A program made the translations under genes and the position numbers. 39,772 nt of DNA from a virus, in IMG/VR virus record IMGVR_UViG_3300032820_000031, positions 1 to 39,772 of that record; one strand, written 5' to 3'. Numbering within the stretch: position 1 is the stretch's first letter; each line of letters opens with the position of its first letter. Of this stretch, positions 25,622 to 32,311 are shown in pieces. The notes beneath the pieces are model-generated. The model searched no databases. It was not told the DNA's origin and saw only the letters and a program-made list of their open reading frames with translations.

Positions 25622-25989
25622 TACTCAATTGGATCATCGTCATCATCACCGAGCCACCGGAACTCGACGTTGCCTTCCTGGCGATTCAGTTCGCCCATTG
25701 TGAACCGACCGAGATGACTTAGCGCCTGCACCCGAGTCGCACCAGGATTGTCGAGGTTCTCAGCCTCAGCCATCAGTTTGCGCAGGATGTTCTCGCGTGA
25801 CAGGTCTAATTCCTGGTTCTTTTCCCGCATTTTGTCTTCAATGTAAGACTTTATCTCAGGTTTTCTCAGGTTCTCATATGCTTGTTGATCCGGCCTTGTT
25901 TTATAGCCCGCCAATCTTGCGGCATCACTCCCATTCAGTGTGATTAAGTATTCGTCACAAAACCGCTGCTGCTTTGCTGTTAAAGTCAT
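25621..25989 (-). CDS. terS: Terminase small subunit
   Basis: The 122-aa product has the hallmark start LTAKQQRFCDEYLITLNGSDAARLAGYK (helix-turn-helix of the Terminase_2 family). A helical oligomerization region with ENILRKLMAEAEN follows, then a tail ending in an acidic run of aspartates that could contact the motor subunit. It recognises viral DNA for packaging. The ATG overlaps the preceding microprotein stop as TAATG. Confidence 0.9.
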   Translation of the reverse strand: MTLTAKQQRFCDEYLITLNGSDAARLAGYKTRPDQQAYENLRKPEIKSYIEDKMREKNQELDLSRENILRKLMAEAENLDNPGATRVQALSHLGRFTMGELNRQEGNVEFRWLGDDDDDPIE

Positions 25990-26114
25990 TATGCCTTACG
26001 CTTCTTGCCACCCATCGTCTTGCCACCCATCTTCCTGATGGTCTTTGCATATCTCTTAGCTGCTTCCTTACCCTTCTTAGTATATGAGAATTTCATCTTA
26101 CCAATGCGAGGCAT
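25989..26114 (-). CDS. 41-aa basic microprotein before terS
   Basis: An ATG at 26112-26114 starts MPRIGKMKFSYTKKGKEAAKRYAK, ending in a Gly/Lys/Arg-rich stretch. Short proteins with this pattern (Gly-Lys, F-x-Y-Tx-x-G-K-x-A-A-K) are common in marine podovirus genomes near terminase, and I recognise the pattern, although they have no known function. The stop overlaps the terS start (TAATG). With about 16 Lys/Arg in 41 residues it probably binds nucleic acid. Confidence 0.75.
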   Translation of the reverse strand: MPRIGKMKFSYTKKGKEAAKRYAKTIRKMGGKTMGGKKRKA

Positions 26115-26125
26115 TTACTTTCCCT

Positions 26126-26329
26126 TCAATGATATGTTCTGCCGTTCTCAAAAAGCTCACCTGTATCAACGGCTAGTCTGCAATACTCTTCACACTCTTC
26201 CTTACTTCCCCAGATCGACATCTCAATAACAGCACAGCGACCTGAGCCGTCGTCTAATTCATAAATATGGAACGCTACACTGCCTTCTTTCATAAACCTC
26301 AAACGATCCAGGTCAGGAAATGAAGGCAT
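26126..26329 (-). CDS. Small unknown protein at the head of the late operon
   Basis: This 67-aa product starts at an ATG about 11 bases after GGGAA, immediately beyond the terminator, so it is the first gene read when late transcription passes that terminator. It is a mixed alpha/beta sequence (VAFHIYELDDGSGRCAVIEMSIWGSKEECEEYCRLA) with three cysteines. No family is recognised. Position suggests an early-late helper near packaging. Confidence 0.6.
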   Translation of the reverse strand: MPSFPDLDRLRFMKEGSVAFHIYELDDGSGRCAVIEMSIWGSKEECEEYCRLAVDTGELFENGRTYH

Positions 26330-26345
26330 GAAGTATTCCCATAAA

Positions 26346-26406
26346 AAAACCCCTCTGAAAAAGCCAAAGGAGTGAATGGTCAGTTGGTTAAATTCAGAAG
26401 GGTTTT
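26346..26406 (-). terminator. Leftward intrinsic terminator upstream of the late genes
   Basis: On the minus strand, AAACCCTTCTGAA pairs (one mismatch) with TTCAGAGGGGTTT and is followed by a run of T. The loop of about 33 bases can form an inner AACCAA/TTGG stem. It lies right after the promoter at 26461-26489 and before the first late gene, the position of lambda tR'. Confidence 0.7.
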
Positions 26407-26460
26407 AACAAAATGATATTATGACTAGTACATTGTTCAGTACAATAACAACAATAACCC

Positions 26461-26489
26461 CTTGTACTGCTCCACTGCCCCGGTGTCAA
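26461..26489 (-). promoter_or_regulatory. Candidate late promoter (PR'-like)
   Basis: On the minus strand a consensus -35 TTGACA, overlapping the stop codon of the Q-like gene, is followed after 17 bases by TACAAG. A second weaker pair is TTGTAC and CATAAT about 30 bases downstream, across a direct repeat of AGTACA spaced 12 bp. Transcription from here would meet the terminator within about 50-100 bases. Confidence 0.6.
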
Positions 26490-26941
26490 GATATAGTAGG
26501 CATCCTAGTTAAATTCCCGCTGATTTGCGCATATCTTGTGAAACAGTGAATAATAATGTCTTTCGCTGTGCCTTTCCGTTTACCCATCCTCTTGTCTATT
26601 TTAGACAGTGGCATCTCATCAATTAGAAAGAGCATTACTATTGAGTGCTTCCAGCCTATCTCTCTAACCCAGGGAAGATATATATCTCTCCTGCGCAGAT
26701 AAGCCCACTCTAGCGCTGGCATTGCTGTGGGCGCACCAGTGGATCGCTGCCAATTTGTTGCCCTCGGTATTAAACCGCCAGCTGCTAACATAAACATTCT
26801 TCTTATATCTCTAGCAGCATACTCGATCTGGCTGATGTCTCTATAGTTCTTACCCCAGTTTCTCACCATATAATCTATAGGATCACTTCTAACCCGCTTC
26901 CTGGTCTGCTCCGTTCCTAAGTCTACTTCACTGCGCTTCAA
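26486..26941 (-). CDS. Candidate late-gene antiterminator/activator (Q-like position)
   Basis: The 151-aa product is basic and helical. It contains RRRDIYLPWVREIGWKHSIVMLFLIDEMPLSKIDKRMGKRKGTAKDIIIHCF, where the last 30 residues resemble a sigma-region-4 or helix-turn-helix fold as in ArpU/RinA/Q-type regulators. It is the last gene before a promoter-terminator pair and the late operon, exactly where lambda-type Q genes lie. It starts inside the preceding gene (ATGA overlap). The fold and role are inferred from context and pattern; no database family is claimed. Confidence 0.5.
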   Translation of the reverse strand: MKRSEVDLGTEQTRKRVRSDPIDYMVRNWGKNYRDISQIEYAARDIRRMFMLAAGGLIPRATNWQRSTGAPTAMPALEWAYLRRRDIYLPWVREIGWKHSIVMLFLIDEMPLSKIDKRMGKRKGTAKDIIIHCFTRYAQISGNLTRMPTIS

Positions 26942-27480
26942 AGCCCTATATCATCCTCTAAGTCTCTATCCCGTACTTCCCGCACAACGGCTCCGGGAAA
27001 TGCATCCGTTGTCGCCTGCATTAAATCCCTGGCCTTCTCGTCAAGATATTTGCCAAGCACCTCGCCAATGGCTTTCATATCCCACACCACAATGCCGTCC
27101 TCGCTGTAATGCTGGTCGTGTGACTGTACTACGCCAAATGGTGTGCCATCAGGCATGACGCCCTGCAGCATGCCCTCTCGAGGCTTTATTCCTATCTGTA
27201 CGGCATGGTTCTCAAGTGCCTTGTAGCCGCGGATCATAGCAGCACCCATCTTCTTGATCCTGTCCAGGCTGTAGCTGCGCATGGCCTCATCCCAGAGGCT
27301 GCACTGTGTATGGAAACGTTCGCGCAGCTCCGGGTCCTGGCAGGAAGTCTCCAGGCGGCTGTATCCGTATTTCATGTCAAGCTCACGCCTAGCAGCCGCG
27401 ACCGCATCGACAACATGCTGACTCGCCAATATAGCGTCACGGCTGACTATCGGCGCTGCTCGTTTAACTTTTCTAGCCAT
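26938..27480 (-). CDS. Unknown protein of the replication-to-late segment
   Basis: The 180-aa product has a basic N-terminus (MARKVKRAAPIVSRD), helical central region (SLWDEAMRSYSLDRIKKMGAAMIRGYKALENHAV) and then a beta segment with GVMPDGTPFGVVQS and GIVVWDMKAIGEVLGKY. Similar small proteins occur next to Q-like or terminase regulators in phages, but I do not recognise the family. It lies downstream of the GGGAC-rich leader and hairpin, so its expression could be controlled there. Confidence 0.6.
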   Translation of the reverse strand: MARKVKRAAPIVSRDAILASQHVVDAVAAARRELDMKYGYSRLETSCQDPELRERFHTQCSLWDEAMRSYSLDRIKKMGAAMIRGYKALENHAVQIGIKPREGMLQGVMPDGTPFGVVQSHDQHYSEDGIVVWDMKAIGEVLGKYLDEKARDLMQATTDAFPGAVVREVRDRDLEDDIGL

Positions 27481-27492
27481 CAGACCGACACC

Positions 27493-27793
27493 GGGACACG
27501 GACAAACCCTAAAGGGTTTTGTCCTGTCCGTCCCGCATAGTGTTTTTTGTCCATTTTATGTCCCGTTTATGTCCCGCAAAAATGTCCCGCTATCCAATTT
27601 TGTGTTCAGGCAAGCTGACAAGACGCCCGTCATAAATGATTTTTCCTTTGTTTTTCAATCCGTTAAGTGCCCTATTAAAACTTTTTCGCACCGTTCCTTC
27701 GCTTACCTTATTTTCACCGTCAATGTCCCGCTGGGCTGTCCCGTCATGTCCCGCTTGACGGTAATACCAGGGTCTGATTTCGTCCTGCGGGAC
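27493..27793 (-). repeat. Cluster of GGGAC motifs around the 3' end of the primase-helicase gene
   Basis: GTCCC on the plus strand begins at 27530, 27560, 27571, 27584, 27725, 27738 and 27748, and GGGAC at 27493 and 27789. Most lie at 10-13 bp steps, near one helical turn. Nine copies in 300 bases compares with less than one expected. The cluster extends into coding sequence (residues of about 620-635), so the motif is preserved in the gene. Initiator-type iterons or primase sites are possible. Confidence 0.7.
27500..27524. promoter_or_regulatory. Hairpin in the leader of the 180-aa gene
   Basis: GGACAAACCC (27500-27509) is complementary to GGGTTTTGTCC (27514-27524) with one bulged base, leaving a short loop. 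No run of T follows in the leftward direction, so it looks like an attenuator, an operator or part of the GGGAC array and not like a terminator. Confidence 0.5.
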
Positions 27794-29611
27794 ATGGTCC
27801 GAGACAATGATTTTCGCCCCGCCGGGGAACTCCATATAGCCCTGTCGCTTTGTTCTGTAATCGCCAATAAAGATATTTCGTATGATATCCATTGCCATTT
27901 GTTCGCTGGGTGTAAGGCGCCGATTGTCGTTTGCCTCTATGTCAACCGGCTTAACGACACATGACGTTGTGGGCTTGCCTCGAGCGTCAATGCCGACCTC
28001 GATCACCTCTAATGAGAAGCCCATCTCCTGGCCCAGCTCGAGGTCACGCTGCTTTTTAACCTTAGCCACTGACGACTTCTCGGTTATCTTTTCCAGCTCG
28101 ATCTCAGTAGTCGTAGCTGCCGGTAACGAGCTGTGCCCTCTCGCTCCGGCTGCCTTGCTCTTGCCGCTGTGATGGACAACCATTGTATGTGCCCCGGTAG
28201 CAAAACGTATCGTATCGATAGTCGCAATGGTCGCTGTCATTGCCTCTGGTGCGTTTTCATTACCTGACGCCATAACCCTGGACAGTGTATCGATAACCAC
28301 CAGCCGAACCGGCATGTCATACTTTTTCTGGATAATGTCGCATGCTTCGATAATTCTCTCCACATCGCCCCGGGCATCCATCAAGTTAACAGCTGCCGGT
28401 ATGATGGCTAACGGTGCGTCTTCTATCTGGTGCTTCAATTGGAATGCTTTGATGCGTTTTCTGATACTGCCGCCGCCTTCTGCAGCCACATAACATACAG
28501 CGCCCTGGGCAACCTCTCGGCCCATGTACTCCCTGCCGAGTGCCACATGCACAGCCAGGTCTAGTGTATAAAACGTCTTTCCGACATTAGTCTCGCCGTA
28601 TACCACCGACATCTCGCCGTCTGTCAGCAGCCCCTCGACAAAGTCAAACGGCGGATCGACATCGCCCAGCTGGTCCCAAAACTCCAGAGGCAGCGGCAGT
28701 TCTGCCGGGTCGCTCTTTTCATAGCTTGTTGTAAAGTCAGGTGTATTTAACGGTTCGCCTCGAGCCAGCATCCCGCTGATCTTGGTGTGTGTCGAATGGA
28801 TCTTCGCCATCATCATCTGCTTGCCGCGGTTATCCTGCTCAAGCGTCTTGCCGTCACGCTCTAAAACCCGAGGCCTATAATGTTCCCATGCCCGGTTCGC
28901 CCATATGAGCTTATTGTCTACGTTGCCAGCTTCTCGTGCCAGCTCCATTCCAATCCAAAACACCACCCGCGACATAAACTCTTCCCGCCCGTTGGAAATA
29001 GGCTTCATGCCAAGAAGCCACTCGGGCAGGCTGCTGGGTGCATCTTCTATATTAACGTCTTGCTTTTCGACTGATGCTGTCTGCACCCGCGCCAGTAACT
29101 TAGCAGGCATCTTCCTTACTTTTGGCTTGTCAGCTAGGCTGCCTGCCTCACCCCAGGTGTAAGGCGTACCGTCAGCGTTGACCGAAGGCGGAACCATTGC
29201 CGCCCCGCCAATGCCTTTTATATCTATTTCTTTTGCTAATTTGCTGTTGCTGTTTCCGATGGTTTCGCTTGACGTAAAGTAAACGTGTATCCCGCCGCTG
29301 GCTGACTTGACTGTAATGTCAGTAGCTAGATCGATGCCTGACTCCAAACAGATTTCAGCAAACGCCTCAGCGACATCAGCTCCTTTATATATGTCAGCGT
29401 CCAAGACAAACGTGTCGTTGTAGCCGGTGATGATTGCCAGGTTGTCTGTCGGGTAATGCTGCCAGTGACTAATGACGGTTTGCTCGGTCCATTCTTTAAG
29501 CTGCCATCCTGTTCCTCGAGGCCGTTTGCTTTTAGGCCAGCAAGGTGTAATGCGGTAGCCTGCCGCCATCAGTTCCAATGCTGCCTGGCAGAAGTGATTA
29601 CTCGAGTCCAT
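27590..29611 (-). CDS. Prim-pol primase with helicase domain
   Basis: The 673-aa product combines an archaeo-eukaryotic-type primase-polymerase with a RecA-like helicase. The N-terminal domain shows PCWPKSKRP, then FVLDAD with Asp71 and Asp73, SASGGIHVYF (103-112) and KGIGGAAMVPPS (132-143), the bifunctional primase/polymerase pattern. The helicase carries Walker A GETNVGKT (about 339-346) and LVVID (about 437-441), RepA/replicative type. The last 120 residues look like a winged helix. It would unwind and prime viral DNA; no separate viral DNA polymerase is seen, so the host polymerase is likely used. GGGAC repeats lie in its 3' end. Confidence 0.85.
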   Translation of the reverse strand: MDSSNHFCQAALELMAAGYRITPCWPKSKRPRGTGWQLKEWTEQTVISHWQHYPTDNLAIITGYNDTFVLDADIYKGADVAEAFAEICLESGIDLATDITVKSASGGIHVYFTSSETIGNSNSKLAKEIDIKGIGGAAMVPPSVNADGTPYTWGEAGSLADKPKVRKMPAKLLARVQTASVEKQDVNIEDAPSSLPEWLLGMKPISNGREEFMSRVVFWIGMELAREAGNVDNKLIWANRAWEHYRPRVLERDGKTLEQDNRGKQMMMAKIHSTHTKISGMLARGEPLNTPDFTTSYEKSDPAELPLPLEFWDQLGDVDPPFDFVEGLLTDGEMSVVYGETNVGKTFYTLDLAVHVALGREYMGREVAQGAVCYVAAEGGGSIRKRIKAFQLKHQIEDAPLAIIPAAVNLMDARGDVERIIEACDIIQKKYDMPVRLVVIDTLSRVMASGNENAPEAMTATIATIDTIRFATGAHTMVVHHSGKSKAAGARGHSSLPAATTTEIELEKITEKSSVAKVKKQRDLELGQEMGFSLEVIEVGIDARGKPTTSCVVKPVDIEANDNRRLTPSEQMAMDIIRNIFIGDYRTKRQGYMEFPGGAKIIVSDHVPQDEIRPWYYRQAGHDGTAQRDIDGENKVSEGTVRKSFNRALNGLKNKGKIIYDGRLVSLPEHKIG

Positions 29612-30104
29612 TATGATACTCTATAATTGGCTTGCCCTGGTGACGGTTATCCCAGACAAGCCATTGGTATGAGTGAATAGGCGCTGCTCGGTGATCGTCC
29701 TTAAACCATATCGGTCTAAACTGCAGCTGCACTGATCCCGCAAAAGGGAAGTCGAAATACGGTGCCCGGCGCTTTGCATTATCCCACTGGACACGGACAA
29801 GTATTGCGCACATTTGTATAACATCATCCCTCACTGCATTGATCAGCTGCGATACGATATTGTCACAGTCAGGCAGCTTGTATGGCGGGTTGGTTAAAAC
29901 GGACCGCGCTGGTCCTATTAAATCGCGCCAGTGTCCATTCACAGCTGGCCTTAATGGAGTAGGGGAGCCGTCGTGACATATATCGATGCAGGGCAGTGGG
30001 ATATGCCAGGCTCTGTTAATGGCTATGACGCACCGTTCATCGACGGTTTCATAGTGGTCCTTTGGTTTGCGGCTGAACTGAGAAGTGGTATAGGGATTAA
30101 CCAT
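29598..30104 (-). CDS. DNA adenine-methyltransferase-like protein (NPPY motif)
   Basis: The start is the ATG at 30102-30104, which has a good Shine-Dalgarno (AAGGAAG) and overlaps the preceding stop by 8 bases. The 168-aa product has the catalytic motif LTNPPYKLPD (about residues 70-79). An upstream DICHDGS (about 41-47) stands where the AdoMet-binding motif would be, and FKDDHRAAP and YQWLVWD follow. This fits the short phage N6-adenine methyltransferase group, although the SAM motif is divergent. It follows a cytosine methyltransferase gene, so the phage may modify both bases to resist host restriction. Activity is not certain. Confidence 0.65.
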   Translation of the reverse strand: MVNPYTTSQFSRKPKDHYETVDERCVIAINRAWHIPLPCIDICHDGSPTPLRPAVNGHWRDLIGPARSVLTNPPYKLPDCDNIVSQLINAVRDDVIQMCAILVRVQWDNAKRRAPYFDFPFAGSVQLQFRPIWFKDDHRAAPIHSYQWLVWDNRHQGKPIIEYHNGLE

Positions 30105-31038
30105 TGACCGCTTCCTTTGCGGCCACCATTCGGCATCCGAGCGATTCAACCAGGGGTACACACATACTGTTACCTAGCGCCATGTATCGCTGCGAATTTG
30201 CTGCTGGTTTACCTTTAAACTTTATGTTGGTGTAGCCTCGTTTGAAGCCCATGAGTTCTTCGGCTTCTTCGACTGTAATTTTTCGGATTAAGTTACTTTT
30301 GTGGTGCAGCACGAGAGGTGTATTGTTTCCGCCAGACCCCCATCGTCTTGTGACTGTCGGAGAAACTTTAACCTCTTTTATTCGGCTGTCGGTTCCGTGG
30401 TTCTCATAGACTGTAATTCCAGAGCTGTTTTCAATTTCGGCGGTAATATTTTTCCCCGCTCCCTGGCTCTTCGGAGAATCCCCTGGCAACCCTTCGGGCT
30501 TAAATAAAACTGCGGCGGCACATCGCCAGTTTTCGCCACGATATCCGATAATGAAGAGGCGCTTTCTCCTTTGGGGAACGGAAGATTGAGCGTCCAAAAT
30601 TCGGTAGGCGATGCTATACCCGCATTGCCGAAACGCTGAGAGCAGGGCAGAAAAATCTCTTCCCCGTGAGCTTGATAGCAGACCAGGTACATTCTCGAAA
30701 AGAATAAACTTTGCTTTAAAGTGTGCAGCCATTCGGATAAAGACAAGCGAGAGGTTACCGTTTTCCGAATCCAATCCAGTTCGCAATCCGCTGATGCTAA
30801 AACTTTGGCACGGCGGGCCTCCGGCAAGGATATCGACATTTGCTCCATGTAAATTCCAATCTCTATAATTGTTCATGTCACCGTAATTCGGCACACCAGG
30901 ATACCGCTCTGCAAGCACGGCAGAGGGAAACGGTTCGATCTCACTGCATCCGATGAATTTTACCGGCAGATCACGCCAAGCGTATTCGACAGCTCCAATG
31001 CCGCTGCACACGGTAAGCACGTTACTTCTCTTCGGCAT
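30097..31038 (-). CDS. C5-cytosine DNA methyltransferase
   Basis: Start is the ATG at 31036-31038 (AGGTG just upstream); an ATG six codons earlier is less likely. In the 313-aa product motif I is CSGIG (about 11-15) and motif IV is GGPPCQS with catalytic Cys77. Motif VI is ENVPGL (115-120), motif VIII is QRRKRLF (156-162), and motif X ends with ALGNSMCVP. The target-recognition region at about 175-245 is short. The product transfers a methyl group to C5 of cytosine in DNA. No cognate restriction gene is seen nearby, so it is probably an orphan, self-protecting methylase. Confidence 0.9.
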   Translation of the reverse strand: MPKRSNVLTVCSGIGAVEYAWRDLPVKFIGCSEIEPFPSAVLAERYPGVPNYGDMNNYRDWNLHGANVDILAGGPPCQSFSISGLRTGLDSENGNLSLVFIRMAAHFKAKFILFENVPGLLSSSRGRDFSALLSAFRQCGYSIAYRILDAQSSVPQRRKRLFIIGYRGENWRCAAAVLFKPEGLPGDSPKSQGAGKNITAEIENSSGITVYENHGTDSRIKEVKVSPTVTRRWGSGGNNTPLVLHHKSNLIRKITVEEAEELMGFKRGYTNIKFKGKPAANSQRYMALGNSMCVPLVESLGCRMVAAKEAVNG

Positions 31039-31432
31039 CGTCACCTGCCAGATCACAAAATGTCGGGTCTAGCTCCATGACGACAAGCGTCTTATTGTTC
31101 TGCTCGGTAATAAACAGTAGGTCTACTGGCTCGAGCCAACGCCGTATTGTTTTAAACCCGCCTTTGACGTTTTTGTTTTCGCCCTTGAAATGTTTCGGGT
31201 AACTCTTGTACATATAGAAACCGTGACGACCATTATCGTCAATTTTCTCTAACTTTGGCTTCACTGTTTCTTTTTCTTTTACAGTGATCTTAAAGTCAAA
31301 ACTGTCATCAGAACCGAGCTGTCCTTTTCGCCGGTCAACTCTTACGCACCTTATACCTCTTTTCTCCAACGCCGATTGCGTCTTCTTTTCAGCATAGCGC
31401 CCTATGTTTGCAGCTTTACTTGTCATCTTCAT
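31022..31432 (-). CDS. Putative PD-(D/E)XK nuclease, Holliday-junction-resolvase-like
   Basis: The 136-aa basic product begins AANIGRYAEKKTQSALEKRGIRCVRVDRR, the helix-strand start with Glu15 of small resolvase-like nucleases. It continues with GSDDSFDFKI and a later strand DLLFITEQNNKTLVVMELD. The Asp/Glu and Lys positions are compatible with the nuclease core but less clear than in the 121-aa nuclease at 309-674. It overlaps the 69-aa gene and the methyltransferase, in the early replication operon. It is also compatible with an unknown DNA-binding protein. Confidence 0.5.
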   Translation of the reverse strand: MKMTSKAANIGRYAEKKTQSALEKRGIRCVRVDRRKGQLGSDDSFDFKITVKEKETVKPKLEKIDDNGRHGFYMYKSYPKHFKGENKNVKGGFKTIRRWLEPVDLLFITEQNNKTLVVMELDPTFCDLAGDDAEEK

Positions 31433-31625
31433 CCTTTGGTTTCAGCAGCCCCTTTAAAATTCGTCGCAAGACCAGAACCTGGGAAAGTATCGGGTCAATC
31501 TTTTTGTAGTCACCGTACTTAACAGCGTATCGACGCAGCACCTTCGCGTAGTATTCAAGTGCCCACAGCATAATGCGGGTTTCACTTTTCAGCGTGACGG
31601 TTTTATGGTTTGAGCTGTTATCCAT
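31416..31625 (-). CDS. Small basic protein, early operon, unknown
   Basis: The 69-aa product has two helices (TRIMLWALEYYAKVLRRYAVKYGDYKKIDPILSQVLVLRRIL) and a Lys-rich end. A good Shine-Dalgarno (AGGAAG) precedes the ATG. It overlaps the 136-aa gene by 17 bases. No family is recognised. Confidence 0.65.
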   Translation of the reverse strand: MDNSSNHKTVTLKSETRIMLWALEYYAKVLRRYAVKYGDYKKIDPILSQVLVLRRILKGLLKPKDEDDK

Positions 31626-31788
31626 TACGCTTCCTAAATAGTCGGCAGCGGTTCAGGAACCTTTGACACAGCCTGAACCGCCGCCTGTTTCCAGCTCGAT
31701 CTGCCACAGCACCAGGGAGAGAAGCTGGAGACCGGGAGCTGAAAATATCGAGAAGCGAATTTGTAAAAACTTTAAAGTAATAATGCAT
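31618..31788 (-). CDS. Possible small first gene of the leftward early operon
   Basis: A 56-codon frame starts at an ATG preceded by AGGGATGGAAG. Its first half (MHYYFKVFTNSLLDIF) looks normal, but the second half is Arg- and Cys-rich (RRRFRLCQRFLNRCRLFRKR) and overlaps a strong inverted repeat, so the region may instead be a structured leader. An in-frame ATG further upstream would make 72 residues but has a weaker site. Confidence 0.35.
   Translation of the reverse strand: MHYYFKVFTNSLLDIFSSRSPASLPGAVADRAGNRRRFRLCQRFLNRCRLFRKRNG
31648..31681. promoter_or_regulatory. Hairpin in the leftward early leader
   Basis: GCGGTTCAGG (31648-31657) is perfectly complementary to CCTGAACCGC (31672-31681), with a 14-base loop. 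No T-run follows on either side, so it is not a typical terminator. It may be a leader attenuator, an antitermination element or an operator. Confidence 0.6.
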
Positions 31789-31826
31789 CTTCCATCCCTG
31801 ATCCGCCATTTCTCGGTACGGACTCA

Positions 31827-31856
31827 GTCGTAACATCTCGGGAAAAATGTTGTCAA
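31827..31856 (-). promoter_or_regulatory. Leftward early promoter candidate
   Basis: On the minus strand TTGACA (31856-31851) is followed after 17-18 bases by TTACGA/TACGAC. The -10 is weak, so activation or another -10 is possible. The spacer contains CCCGAG, as does the promoter at 38074-38102. Confidence 0.5.
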
Positions 31857-31879
31857 GGGGGATTGACTTATAAATATTT

Positions 31880-31907
31880 TTGAGTCTACGGTGTGAGGGT
31901 GTATGAA
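31880..31907 (+). promoter_or_regulatory. Rightward early promoter candidate overlapping an operator
   Basis: TTGAGT (31880-31885) and TATGAA (31902-31907) are separated by 16 bases. The -10 lies in the left arm of the dyad at 31901-31926, so a bound repressor would block transcription of the Xre gene. Confidence 0.45.
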
Positions 31908-31926
31908 AACTTTATGTTTTTCATAC
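31901..31926. promoter_or_regulatory. Operator-like dyad 1
   Basis: GTATGAAAAC is repeated inverted as GTTTTTCATAC with a 5-base centre. It lies upstream of the Xre repressor gene and is the most likely binding site for that protein. Confidence 0.6.
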
Positions 31927-31928
31927 AT

Positions 31929-31949
31929 TAAGACGAGGACACCGTCTTA
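31929..31949. promoter_or_regulatory. Operator-like dyad 2
   Basis: TAAGACG and CGTCTTA form perfect 7-base arms around a 7-base centre. It starts three bases after dyad 1 and 30 bases before the Xre start, so it may be an mRNA hairpin or a second operator. Confidence 0.5.
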
Positions 31950-31979
31950 CAAGTAAACAATAAACCAAGGGACACCATA

Positions 31980-32306
31980 ATGAATACAAAGCTGCCAGGT
32001 GTTAAGGCGTCTACTGACTCAGTGTCGAAAGAGCGTTACGCATTAGCGTTGCGTTTGAAGACATTGCGTACCATGAACGGGTGGCGTCAGGAAGACGCTG
32101 CTCGAGAGCTTGGATGGACGATTAATAGCTACGGTGACATAGAACTGTGTCGCAAACGAGTACATACAGACCAGCTGCTAGAATTAGCAGCGGTTTTTGA
32201 AGTTACCCCAAGCTGGCTTCTCACCGGATCGACAAAAGATCTTAGTGATGCAGCCAAACGCCGTATCCAGAACGACGTATTTTTTAATCTCACAGAAACG
32301 GAGTAA
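31980..32306 (+). CDS. Xre-family transcriptional regulator
   Basis: The 108-aa product has one HTH_3 domain at about residues 20-80 (ALRLKTLRTMNGWRQEDAARELG, then TINSYGDIELCRKRVHTDQLLELAAVFEVTPSWLLTG), where the recognition helix is around INSYGDIE. It is the only Xre-type repressor gene recognised in the window, and is therefore the best candidate for the lysogeny repressor or a Cro-like switch. It lies directly after two dyads and starts after an AAGGGA ribosome site. It may autoregulate through those dyads. Confidence 0.85.
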   Translation: MNTKLPGVKASTDSVSKERYALALRLKTLRTMNGWRQEDAARELGWTINSYGDIELCRKRVHTDQLLELAAVFEVTPSWLLTGSTKDLSDAAKRRIQNDVFFNLTETE

Positions 32307-32311
32307 GAAAG

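Noticed and set aside
27569-27964. 131-codon plus-strand frame opposite the primase gene 3' end
   Set aside because: It is antisense to a well-supported gene; its open length follows from codon bias of the other strand.
30378-30848. 156-codon frame on the minus strand inside the cytosine methyltransferase gene
   Set aside because: The methyltransferase motifs cover the same bases in another frame, and this frame lacks a ribosome site and reads as a shadow.
31788-31836. Longer 72-codon version of the first leftward gene
   Set aside because: The upstream ATG has no good ribosome site and would begin close to the predicted transcript start; the shorter form is itself uncertain.
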